A stretch of 64,000 bases of DNA from Fremontodendron californicum (GCA_030761205.1 JAULJL010000020.1:2175001-2239000), one strand, 5' to 3'; positions 24,381 through 35,476 are shown, counted from the stretch's first letter. Made by a program: numbers and translations. Notes: a model not told the origin generated them from the letters alone.

Positions 24381-25884
24381 TGATACCAAAAGAGCGTATC
24401 TTTATTTAACCTTACAGTAAAAATGTTATCAATTATAGTAAAGTAGCATGCAAGGGTCGAATCCACAGAGATTGGATTTTAGTTTATAAATTACTAGTTT
24501 AAAACTTAAATTCAAGAACAATAAAAGATAATGGGGTTTTTAAAAGAGTTTTTAAAAATTAAAAAAACAAGAAAAGTAAGAAGCAATTAAATAAGATGAA
24601 ATCAAATATAAGAGAAATATGGCTAAAGGTTCATTCTCTACCACTAGACAATATTATGAATCAAATTCAGATTTATTAATATCAATTATCTATCAAAATT
24701 AACAACCGTAGATAAAAACATCTCGTGTTACCCCAATCCTTCTTTAGTTCGTCGTTAAGCAGGACGAACGCCATTACTTAATCTCTAACTATCAAACAAC
24801 CTAGGATAAACATCACTAAATTTAATTTGACAGCAGCTTTATGATGAGAAAGATATGTTGATCTAAGCAACAAAAGCATGAACATGAATTGTTTAACTTA
24901 GGTTTTGTTCCACTTCGTAATTAGCTAAAACTTTAACATAATCATTAATCACAAATTGTCACGTATGAATAGGAAATCAAGATAATTACACGGATCAAGA
25001 CTCCTAAATTGGTATTAGATAATTATCAAGATCTATCTAGTGTGCACCCTAAACAAATCAAGACAAAGATCATAAACAATTCTTATGGAAGAACATAATC
25101 AACTTTGATAGAAAACTAATAATAGATAGAATCTGAAAATTAATTACAAAACATGTCTAGGGCTTTGAAATCACCCTTAACCAAAGAGAAGTTTAGCCTA
25201 GCATAGGCATAAATAATATATACATAAAACTAAAAAGAAAATAAAAGAATAAAGAAGAAGAAGAAGAAGAAGAATGATGATCCTTTGAGTCTCATCAAAG
25301 ATAGATAGTTTGTGGCTTAAAAGATGGTATTTATAGAGTTTTAAAACCCTGAGAACAAGTCCTTGCAGCACAGGTAAGCCTGGAGGCAAAAAATCTCGTT
25401 TTTGGGCCTTTTTTTTTTTCTTTCGATTTTTCCCGAATTGTTGGTGACTAGGCACCGAGCATACTGTTTCCATTTTTCTGCTGCACTTTCCTTCACTTCG
25501 TCGGCTGATTTGGATGCCCATTTCTTATCCGATTTGGGCTTGTAAACTATCTTTGGAAAGGTATTCAAGTCCGCTTCAAAAGTCAAGAAGAAGTTTATTC
25601 AAATAAAGATTTTAACATAATGATTTCCTTGCAACAAGTTCCGGAAGTCAAATCTGTCTTCTTGCTTTGCAACAAAAAAGTTATCTTTTTGACTCCCGAG
25701 TCTTCTTCCATCTTGTGATTATGATTTTTTAAGTTTTTTACCATCATTATTGACATCTTTTAACTTCATTTTCCTTATTTACCTAAAATTCAAAAATATA
25801 ATATAAGTAAATAAAATAAACATTGAAAACATAACAAAAACTAAAGGTAAAAAGACATAAAATGTATATTTTATGAGCTTATCA
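24381..25884 (-). mobile_element. 1504-bp solo LTR, TSD TTTAC
   Basis: The segment starts TGATACC and ends GCTTATCA, flanked by the perfect repeat TTTAC at 24376-24380 and 25885-25889. It is the reverse complement of a relative at 58543-60168. Shared landmarks include a CTCTGTGGATTCGACCCTTG block and a GAAGAAGAAGAAG tract near 25256. No coding domains are present. The length and the CTGTGGATTCGACCC block suggest a Gypsy-type LTR, which is an inference. Confidence 0.8.
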
Positions 25885-25889
25885 TTTAC

Positions 25890-26656
25890 AAGAGACGCCA
25901 TCAATTTCCAAACTTTTGAAGAGGCCTAAATCAACGAAACTATTACGGTTGTATGTGGGGAAAAAAGATTTTTGGTTTGAGTAACAGAAACGGAGTATAA
26001 CCCGAACTTGGAGGTGGCTCCCAGACAAGAGTAGAGTGATCAACGGGATAGTCTGAGTGATGATCGTGGTAACAATCATGGTGGTGGTTCATCGGAGAAG
26101 GAGAACAGTCAGGAAGGTGATAAGTCACGAAGCTATTGTGTGAAAGACAACACAACTGGGAGTATTAATGGCTGGAATGTTGGAACAGGTGAAGAAATTA
26201 TGGTAGAGAGCAGATTAATGGGGGTTGATATCGAGGAGAATAATGAAATATCGGCAGGAGCTGACATGGAAATACCTTTGTCTGGTGATGGTGGGATTTT
26301 GAGGAGCAAGGAGTCCAATGGGCCAGATAACATTATTGGGCTTACTATTGACTTTTAGGAGGAATACTAATAGGGAATTGGAAAAGCATGATGAAATGGC
26401 CCAACAAGGTTGTTATGTGGCTCAGTTGGTTGGCAGCCCAAGTGGGAAGAATAATGAAATGGGTAGTGAAGATGATATTGCTAGTAGGGCTTCATGTGAA
26501 AAGGAAAGTGATGCTGATTTACAAGATATAGCAAGGAACGGCTCTGAAAGGAAGAAAATAAAAAATCTGGAGGAGTTGGAGGAGGATTGGTTCTCAAAGC
26601 TGGATCGTAAAGTAAAAGCTAAAGAAGAGGCAGAAAAGGGAGAAATAAGCTATTAA
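25890..26656 (+). pseudogene. C-terminal part of LINE ORF1 remnant
   Basis: An acidic, Ser/Gly-rich region continues from the sequence cut at 24380. It ends with LEELEEDWFSKLDRKVKAK at about 26567-26625, matching the ORF1 tail LEEKVLNKINKKSRKK of the LINE at 50.4 kb. At least one frame shift separates the pieces at 26140-26358 and 26318-26656. Confidence 0.6.
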
Positions 26657-27310
26657 TTTGAAGTAGAATTCTAATTTCCAAATTAAAATTATGAGGGGAG
26701 GGTAAGACTATTCTTTTTTTGTTTAACTGAACCATTAAATCTATATATTAGAAAAATGTTATTTTCTAAATGGCCTAATTATCGACAAATAAGGATTAAG
26801 TAAATTTAACTGAACCATTAAGAAAATGTACAGTACAAGGGGCCAGAGTTGGTTCGCTAGCTTTTGGCATTCATGTGCGCACTAAGTCACTTTCGGCAGT
26901 CTTTGATCGATTTTTCATATCTCCCTTTCACCTTAGTATAATAATTAATCAAGAAAAAGGGCTTAATTGGCTCTTCCTCCATGTCCATGGGACCCTTTTC
27001 ATCTCCATTTCTAATACTATTGTATTCCCAAATACATTTTAGCTTTTATACTTTCTTGGAGTTCCTTTTAATCTTATATTTGTTTAGGGTTGTTCTTGCC
27101 CCAAATGGAAATTAAAGCTTTATTTGATGGTCCTCACACACCTGTGCACTAACTTATACATGCGCAAACATTTATTTATTTATATATATGGGACCCTTTT
27201 CATCTCCATTTCTTAATACTATTGTATTCCCAAATACATTTTAGCTTTTATACTTTCTTGGAGTTACTTTTAATCTTATATTTGTTTAGGGTTGATCTTG
27301 CCCCAAATGG
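26657..27310. other. Junction of duplicated units A and B
   Basis: Positions 26657-26790 match the right end of unit B (44578-44720). From about 26820 the sequence matches the left end of unit A (about 9478). This is the head-to-tail junction expected of a tandem segmental duplication. A 120-bp direct repeat is found at 26989-27108 and 27190-27310. No gene is present. Confidence 0.75.
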
Positions 27311-28293
27311 TTTGGAATAGTAGCGTTTTCGAGTGTGTCAAAAAGGCGAATCTGATTTGACTCCAGGTAGTGTAAGGCAAATGGATCAATTGGAAGTTTG
27401 ACTGTGTGATTTTAATGTTTATGCACCGTGTGACTATTTGCGTAAGAAGAGTTTATTTTTTAATCTCCATGGAATGGTTGATGAATTTGAAGGAGCTGAG
27501 TTGGATTGAATTGAAGAGGATGGTGTCGGATCATTGCCCAATCTATTAGCGTCGGAGGAGATGGAGTGGGCCCGAAAAAGTTTAAGGTGTTCGACTACTA
27601 GTTTTATGATAAAGAATTGATTAATCTGGTTGAAAAGGCATGGAAATGCAAGAAGGTTTTTGGTAGGGTTGGGCATTGTGTTAAAACCTATCTATGTAAA
27701 GTGAAATCAGTCCTAAAAGAAAAATGGGATAGTAATATGTTTGGGAATATTGATATCAGGATTTCTCAGTTTGGTGAGTAAATGGATAAGAAGTGAAAAT
27801 TTAGTTGCATGTGGTGATCATTATATTGGTAACAACCGACGTTTTATGGTTGGAATGTCTGGGTCATATGGTGTAAGCAGATGGAATCCAGACTTTTGAG
27901 ACATGCTGATTTCTGTAACCAAATTGATGCACTGATGATTGAATACAGTACTGTTATCATTTATAATGCTCCCCGAGTGACTATTAACATGGCTGATAAA
28001 CTAGGAAAAGGTGTCAACAGATTCGTTATTTTTATGGCTTGGTGGTAATGAGTGATCAATTGATCTGATCCTATGGGATGGAATTCCATGGAGTTTATTT
28101 GTGTTTGATCTGATCTTCTGGGATGGAATTCCATGGAGTTTATTTGTTGTTTGTAAGTCAGGTGCTGTGCTTTGGGGTTTTGACCAGTGTTGTTTACAAA
28201 ATCAACTATGTTTGGATGTTGTAGTCTATCCTGCGTATCTGTGAGTCTTTTATACTCACTTTCCTTTGATTAATAAAACTTTTCTTGGCTTAG
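27311..28293 (+). mobile_element. Internally deleted LINE remnant in unit B
   Basis: The segment shows the end of an L1-type endonuclease (a VSDHC-like motif near 27520-27540), then a linker with FDKELINLVEKAW-type coding near 27590-27640. It jumps to a RNase H-like end near 27870-28040 and a 3' end with AATAAAACTTTTCTTGGCTTAGCAA before the TA run. The reading frames are broken by stops. Unit A lacks it at the matching site (about 9833-9868), where only the TA run remains. Confidence 0.65.
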
Positions 28294-28330
<37 letters not shown>

Positions 28331-28625
28331 AAAGAACTCATTAATTAAAAGAGTAATGTACAGTACATGACATATGTAGTGACATACACATGGATAAAAT
28401 AACTATTTAGAAAGCATCAAACCAGTTTGCTTTCCGAACATTTATTTATTTTTACAGCTGAAATTCGAATCTTTGTCTTTAGACCTAGAAGTGTAGGACT
28501 CATGCAATCCAAGTCCCTACGTGAATATTGTAATCCATAACTGTAACAGGTCGTTTCTGATCCATTTATTGGGGAAATATTACCTAAATCAATGTACCTG
28601 TGGGCCGGGGCATTTACATATATGT
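28294..28625. other. TA microsatellite and 3' flank of the unit B two-domain CEP gene
   Basis: The (TA)n tract at 28296-28328 is followed by sequence nearly identical to 9869-10167 of unit A. No gene is present. Confidence 0.6.
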
Positions 28626-29114
28626 CTAGGCATTTGGTTCTGAATTTTTGCTTAGGAAAACATGACCAACTCCGGGGCTGTGCCCTGGGCTGGTAGTTCG
28701 TTGATCTTCTTTATTAGCTCCTGCAATAGAATGCTTATCATTACTGGAGCTAATGCTTCCTGATTTTCGTTCAGTATCTTCATCATCTTCTTCAAAAGAA
28801 TGTCCAACACCAGGGCTGTTCCCTGGTGTTGTGGGTCGAAAACCATCTTTGAACCCTTCAACTGAATCACCAAAATCTGAGCTTTTAATGGGCATAGAGG
28901 GTGGCAATACTTCTTTCCTTCCTGATACTGAATGGTAACTTGGGACGTCTGCTGGTTGATGCTCTTCTTTGTGCATTGCAGAGTTGTCAGCCTGGCTGCT
29001 TTGCTTTGAATAATTATCATTTTTGCTCACTGATTTTATTTGTCTTCCTTCAACTGAGAAAACTAAATGGCTGCAGAAAATCACTGCTAGAAGAAAAACA
29101 ACGCTGAACTCCAT
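28626..29114 (-). CDS. Two-domain CEP signalling peptide precursor, unit B copy
   Basis: 162 residues. Signal peptide 1 to about 22, first CEP domain GFRPTTPGNSPGVGH at 91-105, second domain DQRTTSPGHSPGVGH at 137-151. Here the first domain keeps the canonical Val that is Ala in the unit A copy. The variant second domain is identical in both copies. The frame also runs 35 codons upstream (to 29219). I chose the internal Met (MEFSVV) because it aligns with the unit A start, where the upstream frame is closed, and because the signal peptide begins there. The reading frame is intact. Confidence 0.93.
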   Translation of the reverse strand: MEFSVVFLLAVIFCSHLVFSVEGRQIKSVSKNDNYSKQSSQADNSAMHKEEHQPADVPSYHSVSGRKEVLPPSMPIKSSDFGDSVEGFKDGFRPTTPGNSPGVGHSFEEDDEDTERKSGSISSSNDKHSIAGANKEDQRTTSPGHSPGVGHVFLSKNSEPNA

Positions 29115-29252
29115 AAGTAGGAAATTAATAACTTGAATAAGCTCAAGGAAATTTAAGCAAACTGTCAAGAGTAGGATTAAGAGAGATGAGTAGAAGACAG
29201 AAGATAAAACCAAGCACAATGAAGTGAGTTCTGAATTCTGATCTTCCCTGGG

Positions 29253-29259
29253 ATTTATA
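29253..29259 (-). promoter_or_regulatory. TATA box of two-domain CEP gene, unit B
   Basis: The minus strand reads TATAAAT, matching the unit A position. A CACTA element lies about 190 bases further upstream at 29447, close enough to affect regulation. Confidence 0.5.
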
Positions 29260-29446
29260 ATGTCAGGAATTAGGGCCCTGTAAACCTCAATGAGTGGTGG
29301 GCATCAATTGCAATAATGAATGGTTTGAATTCTAGAAACTTTAAAAGATCCTCTTTTTTCTCAAGAAATTTTTTTATACAATAATGTGGAAATCTATTTC
29401 TCTCTTGAAGATTAATATATACTCCATAATTTGCACATATCTCTAA

Positions 29447-30714
29447 CACTGTCGGCGAATTAGCGATGAAATCTTTATCAACAGAAATATTTCGTCGGTG
29501 AAACATATATTCAGAGACGGAATTTTTAGAATTACCGACGGATGTTTTTGTGTATTACCGACCGATTTTTTTAGCATTATCGACGGAAATAGTATATTAC
29601 CGACGGAATTCTAACGATCGAATAATTTCGTCAGTAATTTTTGTCGGTAATAATATGGCGAGAACAGCTTAGACTCCGGCCAAATTATTACTATGGAGTT
29701 ACGTGTATCACAAAGGAAATTTTTCGTCGGTAATACAAATTCACGGATTTTTATATTTAATAAATGCTAATTTATGACAAAATTAATAACGGATAAAAAG
29801 TGAATGGTCAAAAACTAATACCGACGGATAATCCGTCGGTGATATGCATATTCCGTCGGTAATGTTAAATCCGTCGATGATATATTACCGACGGAATAGG
29901 AGTATCACCGACGCATAATACAAATTCACGGATTTTTATATTTAATAAAAGCAAATTTATGACAAAATTAATAACGGGATAAAAAGTGAACGGTAAAAAA
30001 CTAATACCGACGAAATTATCCGTCGGTGATATGCATATTCCGTCGGCAATGTTTATTCCGTCAGTGATATGTTACCGACGGAATTCGATACTACCTACAG
30101 AATTTTCCTTGGTAATAAAGTATTATCGACAAATGGAATATGAAAGCCCGCCAAAAGTATTACCGACGAAATTTTCGTCGGTAATTTTGTCATAACTAAA
30201 TGCCCGAGACTTTTTCTTCCTCATTTTCTCTCTTTCTCTCTTCTCTTTGCTCCGCCCACCGAGACACAACCACGTCACCCTGCCGTCCGACTGTCGCCCC
30301 ATCACCGTCCGACCGTCCCTAGGGAGTGACCGACGTCGCCATCGCCATTGCCATCTCCATTGTCGTCACCTGGTATCTCTTCTCTTTTCTCTACAAATTA
30401 TTCCTGCTATATTTTGGAAAGTAAAAGAAATGACATGATTTGTTTTAGAACCGACGGATTATAAGGTTAATTACCGATGGAATATTCCGTTGGTAATTGT
30501 TTTACCGTCAGAAATTGTCCGTCGATAATAATGTATTACCGACGGAATATTCCGTTTGTAATACTATTACCGACGGAAATATTTTCACCGACGAAAATAG
30601 TATCACCGACGGAATTTTTCGACGAAAAATTATGTCGGTAATACCCTTTACCGACAAAAATTGAACTTTGACCGACGAAAAATTCCATCGGTAAAAGTCC
30701 GTCCTCTTGTAGTG
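29447..30714. mobile_element. Non-autonomous CACTA element (1268 bp), TSD TAA
   Basis: The ends are CACTGTCGGCG and, in reverse complement, CACTACAAGAGG. They are flanked by the 3-bp duplication TAA (29444-29446 and 30715-30717). The empty site in unit A (around 10979-10990) reads straight through. Subterminal regions carry many copies of TTACCGACGGAAT in both orientations, typical of CACTA transposase-binding repeats. A pyrimidine-rich stretch followed by a GC-rich segment at about 30200-30370 looks like leftover 5' untranslated sequence of a transposon gene. No transposase is encoded. Confidence 0.88.
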
Positions 30715-30717
30715 TAA

Positions 30718-31139
30718 CTAGTATTCTTCTATGTCCCACCAAATGTATTATTAGCATCAATATCTTCCATATTTTGCATATCTCAGGGTATTCTTCTCTA
30801 TGCTCAACTTGTTTAGCTCTTATAATTTATGTTATCTGAACTCTTCATTTTATCTAAAGTATTCGTGTCCGGCATATATTCGGACATGCATATATGAGTA
30901 TGATCTTTCAAATATATGGTAAAACTTTTAAAAATTAGAACATACTCATGTCAAACACATACTCATATCCGACACTCAGTTCCAAAATTCGAGTAACATA
31001 GCTTATAATTATATCCTTTCTTAACAATAATACTACCACTATAATAAGAACTTCAGGGGTGAAACAATGGCTTCCTCAACACTTCTGTTTCTTTTTTTCA
31101 AGAACAAAGCTATCTATTGAAACTTGAAGAAGCTCCATC
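30718..31139. other. Unit B upstream region with dispersed repeat
   Basis: It aligns with unit A 10986-11330. The dispersed repeat with ATTCGTGTCCGGCATATATTCGG-type sequence (about 30840-31010) is fuller here than in unit A. No gene is seen. Confidence 0.55.
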
Positions 31140-31149
31140 CATGACCTTT

Positions 31150-31556
31150 TTTTTTTGGATAAGTGTTAATTTATTTATCCAAGAAGCAGAGAATATCTCT
31201 GCTACATCAAAACTGAAGAACTAGCTACTCAGCTAGCTTTACATCAATGAAAGAAAAATAGAGTTGCTTAAGCCCCAATCAGTACAAAGGTTAGCATTTA
31301 CATTATCAAGTTCTAAGTTTTTTAAGCCTATCAACTTGAATCTGATCTCCTCTTTAATGATGTCAAAAACCTGCAAAGGAGACTTGCATGGACTTCCATG
31401 TATCCTTCTATTCCTTTCTTTCCAGACGTGGTAAATGGTTGCATTCCAAGCAAGCTTGAGAATAGTTGTAAGCAATGATCTACCATTGAGCTTCTGCACA
31501 GCCCATTCAAGCACATTGTTCCAACTACAACTTCGTACTTGCAACTGACATGACTG
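31150..31556 (-). mobile_element. 5'-truncated LINE with reverse-transcriptase C-terminal domain
   Basis: In minus orientation (poly-T at the left end) the segment encodes a frame at 31239-31559 with the motif WNATIYHVWKERNRRIH, characteristic of the zinc-binding C-terminal region of plant LINE ORF2. Imperfect duplications CATGACCTTT and CATTACCTTT flank it. Unit A has the uninterrupted site near 11331-11345. Only the last 100 codons or so and the 3' end are present. Confidence 0.8.
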
Positions 31557-31588
31557 CATTACCTTTCATTGTGCTGTAATGTTACTTT

Positions 31589-31768
31589 TTTTTTTCTTTT
31601 TCTGAGCCACAATTTTATTAAAAATCCACAAGAATTACAGAGGTAAAGCTAACAACAAGGCTAGCAAAAATAAAGAACAAACCCCTCAACTACAGGAAAC
31701 AGGAACAGCTACTTAACAACCACCTAAAAATATAAGAAAGATCACAGAGACTTTCTCTCAACAACAAG
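31589..31768 (-). mobile_element. 180-bp LINE/SINE-like tail with 16-bp TSD
   Basis: The insertion starts with poly-T and is bounded by the perfect duplication GCTGTAATGTTACTTT at 31573-31588 and 31769-31784. Unit A has one copy of the target. It has no coding capacity. It is either a severely truncated LINE or a SINE. Confidence 0.85.
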
Positions 31769-31784
31769 GCTGTAATGTTACTTT

Positions 31785-31998
31785 ATTGATGGTTTGATTT
31801 GTGTGAGGACGGCAATCTATTTAATCAAATTTTTAGTGAGAGACATATAAATTAGAATTTAGAAGCTAACCCTGTTGGTTTAGAACCCCTATTCCCTAGA
31901 GATAACAATATTTAGGAAATGGGCTAGCTTTCCCACCACTGAAATGCACAAAAAAGGTAGGGATTCCCCTGTACTTCTCCACTTGCAAATGCATAAAT

Positions 31999-32060
<62 letters not shown>

Positions 32061-32843
32061 CTGATGACTTTTGTGCAAAACTAATTAGAAATCTTTTGGT
32101 CGACAAATTCAAGTGAAACACATCTGTCCTAAACCTCTTAATTTTGTTGAACCCCTCTATTGTTTATGTTAGTTGCAGACTTTCAATTTTCAACTAAATG
32201 GGTGGAATCATTGCTTGGCTGCTGAATCTTAAAGGTTCCGTGGTGGAAACCATAATGTCTTGAATCACCATCAGAGAGATTTTCAGTTAACTTGTGCATC
32301 AATAGTTAACTTATTGATTGGGTATCAAATTGAACCCAAAGGCAAAGTTAGTCATCTCCTACTTGTGCCAATAGGGTGTTCAAAATGAATTTCTCTATAT
32401 ATTCCCTTACTAACTTTACAATACACCAGCAATCTAAAAGTGCAAACTATTAGCATCTCTGAATTATATGTTCAGAAATTGCATTCAAGATTAATAAAAG
32501 GAAGCATCTTTTCCAACCCAATATTCTACAATATTTTTTTAGCAATCACCTTGGAACCTTAACTAATACCAGCCAAGCAATAGTTTATGCAACAATAGTG
32601 AAAGCACTATAGAAAACTGGGTTCTATTTAATTAGCTTCCACTAATGGAAAAAAAAGAAAAGAAAAGTAGGATCACATACGGGTCATAATGGATGGTTCA
32701 TAGGACAGCCGTAATTTGACCAAATATCAGTGTCAATATGTCATAAGTTGATATTGATATGAATCTTGCCTTTTGAGGTTTTGTAAATACAAAATTTTGA
32801 CCCTTCAATTCTAGCTTTATGGAATTTGAAGATCAGAGGTTTG
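31785..32843. other. Unit B intergenic segment with long ATT microsatellite
   Basis: It aligns with unit A 11355-11783 and 17136-17775. It contains the undisturbed site of the copia-1 insertion near 32226-32232 and an (ATT)n tract at about 32003-32057, about twice the length of the one in unit A. No gene is present. Confidence 0.65.
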
Positions 32844-33381
32844 GAAAAATTATAAGGAAAGCTCTTTATGGTCTCATAAATTTTATTATATATGTAATTT
32901 ATCATGTTTATATATTATTTATGTTATATTTATATGTAAAAATGAAATTACATATGTAATAAAAAAATACACTATTTAAAAAATTACATATAAACATGAT
33001 AAATATGTCATGTTTATATGTAATTTATCATGTTTATATGTAATTTGCCATGTTTATATGTAATTGTCATGTTATATGTTATATGTTATATGTAATTTGT
33101 CATGTTTATATGTAAAAAAAAAAAAGATACATATAAACATGATAATTTTATGTAATTTGTCATGTTTATATATAATTTTATCATGTTTATATGTAATTGT
33201 CATGTTATATGTAATTTGTCAGATTTATATGTATTTTGTCATGTATATATGTAAAAAAATTTACATATAAACATGATAATTTTATATAATTTATCATATT
33301 TATATGTAATTTTATCATATTTATATGTAATGAAATCTATTTTAAATTTATCATAAAAAAAACTTAGCTTAAAATTCTCCG
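32844..33381. mobile_element. MITE with internal minisatellite, 8-bp TSD GAGGTTTG
   Basis: The 538-bp insertion is absent from unit A (around 17773). It is flanked by GAGGTTTG at 32836-32843 and 33382-33389. The ends GAAAAATTATAAGG and, in reverse complement, TCCGGAGAATTTTAAG form an imperfect inverted repeat. The middle is an array of units of about 20 bases containing TTTATATGTAATT and ATCATG, in both orientations. An 8-bp TSD suggests hAT, although the ends are not diagnostic. Confidence 0.7.
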
Positions 33382-33389
33382 GAGGTTTG

Positions 33390-34808
33390 ACTCTCTCTCT
33401 CACCTGGCGAGTGGGAGTTATTTCTTTTAATCAAACCGAAGGACATGTCAGTCACCCCATCAAAAGAAAATCAAATTAAGGTCTGTCATATCAACAATCG
33501 AGATCCTTCCACTACCTGAAAAGCTAGCTAGGCTGTTCTATAGGTACCTTAAAAAATCTTGAGTGAGACGGTTTTTTTTCTTAATACTCCACTAAAATTT
33601 AACAGTGGAGGCTGCTGGAATTGATCAGTGAAAAAACAATCGATCCCTACAGATTAATATCACTGATACTTCAATCTTAGTTACTATTTTCATGCTTCTG
33701 TAAGGATCGCAGATACTCTTAATTTGTCATTGGTGTAATCGATTGTTTGTCTTACCTGCTATTAGCATGCTTATAATTTGTTTTTTTTTTGGGTAAAATA
33801 TATATCAGCATGCTCATAATTAATCAAAAAGTCAAGGGCACCAACCAAAAGAGAGGTCCCTCCACTTACATTTAATCTCTAAAGAAATCTTACTACCATT
33901 TGTCTTGGTCGATCAAGTCAAATGAAGCAAATGATGAGCTCCAATTCGCCATTCCTTCAACCCCTCCACTTAGAGTGGAATAATTGATTATCAAGAATCT
34001 GCAAAAGGACTTTTTTTCTTTTGGTGATTGTTTCCTGCATCTGAGGAAGTCCCCAGCCTCTGGCACTCAATCTTTTAGCGCACTGCTTTATATACAGAGA
34101 AGAAAGACTGCTATTAACTTTTTTACCCTTTGCAAAGTCACAACCAGCACCAGGGAAAAAAAACATTTTATTCTCTGTCGTGCTAGGCTGTAAAATGCAG
34201 CTGCAGTTGTTAAAAGTTAAATTGACTTAAGTTCGAGCAGAAGGAATCTCTCATGCAAATTATCTTTTTGATTCCTAATACTAACTGTTCCAGGTACTGC
34301 AATACTTCCGGACTCGGGATAAGTGACGAGTATGCGTTCGATATAGGTATACTCATTTTTTTAAAATTTTTTTCATATATTTGAAAGATCATATACTTTC
34401 ATAACTTATTCAGATATATATCAAACACGAATATTTAAAAAAAATAAAAAGTCCGAATATCATAGGTCTAGGTTCATTGTACAGAGTATTGCAGTACATA
34501 AATATGTAGAGTATGCTCTGAGTAGTACTACAGACTGTTTCTTCTTTATTCTTTATAACTTCCTTTTCTTATCAACGATGTCCGAAAAAATTAATGGTTC
34601 ATATTTTTCTAAGATTACACTAAATATGAAACCCCGAATCCTTTATTTGAACTTCAAATTTCATAAGAGCATGCAACTTAGAAGGGTTTGACATCTTAAG
34701 TGAATTAATAAAGAATGAGAAGTTAAACACTCTGTGTAGTAACTTTTGAAGTCTTGAATTATGGTTTAAACTTGTGTAGTGTTGGTAGAGTCTGCATTTG
34801 GATCTTTT
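33390..34808. other. Unit B intergenic segment
   Basis: Non-coding, aligns with unit A 17776-19218. It contains the unit B copy of the dispersed repeat (about 34300-34480). No gene is present. Confidence 0.6.
34300..34480. repeat. Dispersed GTTACTCGGACT repeat (several copies)
   Basis: Related short segments occur at about 11060-11190, 18690-18890, 30840-31010, 34300-34480 and 45495-45650. They share GAGTATG, ATATTTGAAAGATCATA-like and TCGGATA motifs and often start or end with GAGTAACATAG or its complement. They may be a SINE or MITE family. Boundaries are not sharp. Confidence 0.5.
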
Positions 34809-35329
34809 TGTTGGAATATGGTATGGCTCAAAGTCACATTTGGTGGCTTAGCACCAATAATGGAGCTACCACTTGCACCACTTGCACCACCAATAATGGA
34901 AGCTACCACTTGCAAATGGATGGTGGCTATGGTGGCTACCACTTGCAAAGTGTTCACACCAAGATAGGTGGTGGAAGGTGGCTATGGTGGCTGCCACTTG
35001 CTTAGTGTTCACACCTTGATATTATGGCTATAAATAGCCATGTAGAGTAAGAGAGAGTTGAGAGTAGAGTTGAGTATGTGTTAGAGCTAAATTGTTGAAG
35101 CAAATACTCTGTGTTTATAGAGTAATTCGGTATTGTGTTGAGTTGTGAGTTCAGTGCTTGTGTAGCACCTTGAATTCTGTATATGTTTGTACTCTAAACT
35201 CCATTAATACAAAGCTTCAAGCTCCTCCTCCCGTGGACGTAGGCACAGTTGCCGAACCACGTAAAATATCGGTGTTTTTTCAGTGTGTTTAAATCGGTTT
35301 TAGTAATATCAATTCGCTTCCGCACAACA
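34809..35329 (+). repeat. 5' LTR of copia-2
   Basis: 521 bp, with a U3 rich in GGTGGCTACCACTTG-type repeats and a TATAAATAG box near 35029. It is followed at 35333-35345 by the primer-binding site TGGTATCAGAGCC. Confidence 0.93.
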
Positions 35330-35332
35330 AAT

Positions 35333-35345
35333 TGGTATCAGAGCC
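35333..35345 (+). other. Primer-binding site of copia-2
   Basis: TGGTATCAGAGCC matches the complement of initiator methionine tRNA and begins a few bases after the 5' LTR. Confidence 0.85.
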
Positions 35346-35476
35346 AATTTTTACGTAAAACCGAGTTTGTTCGATTCTGTCCGTTTTTCAAAAGTGCTCA
35401 AATTTGTGTTTTGAAAATACCAGGTTGAAGAGGTCGTCGAGAGGAGTGCAGCAGAATCAACCGGAGCGCCAGAAGC

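Larger units (their letters stand above)
22803..26655 (+). mobile_element. LINE-derived insertion complex in unit A, with nested solo LTRs
   Basis: The insertion is bounded by ATTTGAAGTA at 22793-22802 and 26656-26665. The site is empty in unit B near 44580. It begins with a poly-T run of about 22 bases (22811-22832) yet carries LINE ORF1 in plus orientation, an odd arrangement that fits a 5'-inverted (twin-primed) LINE insertion. ORF1 pieces are found at 22920-23222, about 23797-24380 and about 25890-26656. They are separated by solo LTRs at 23286-23791 and 24381-25884. Endonuclease and reverse transcriptase are absent. Confidence 0.75.

Noticed and set aside
25198..25586. Minus-strand frames of 81 and 107 codons
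   Set aside because: They lie within a TSD-bounded solo LTR and overlap each other in different phases without domains.
31896..32121. Poly-Ile and poly-Asn frames
   Set aside because: Direct translation of the ATT microsatellite.
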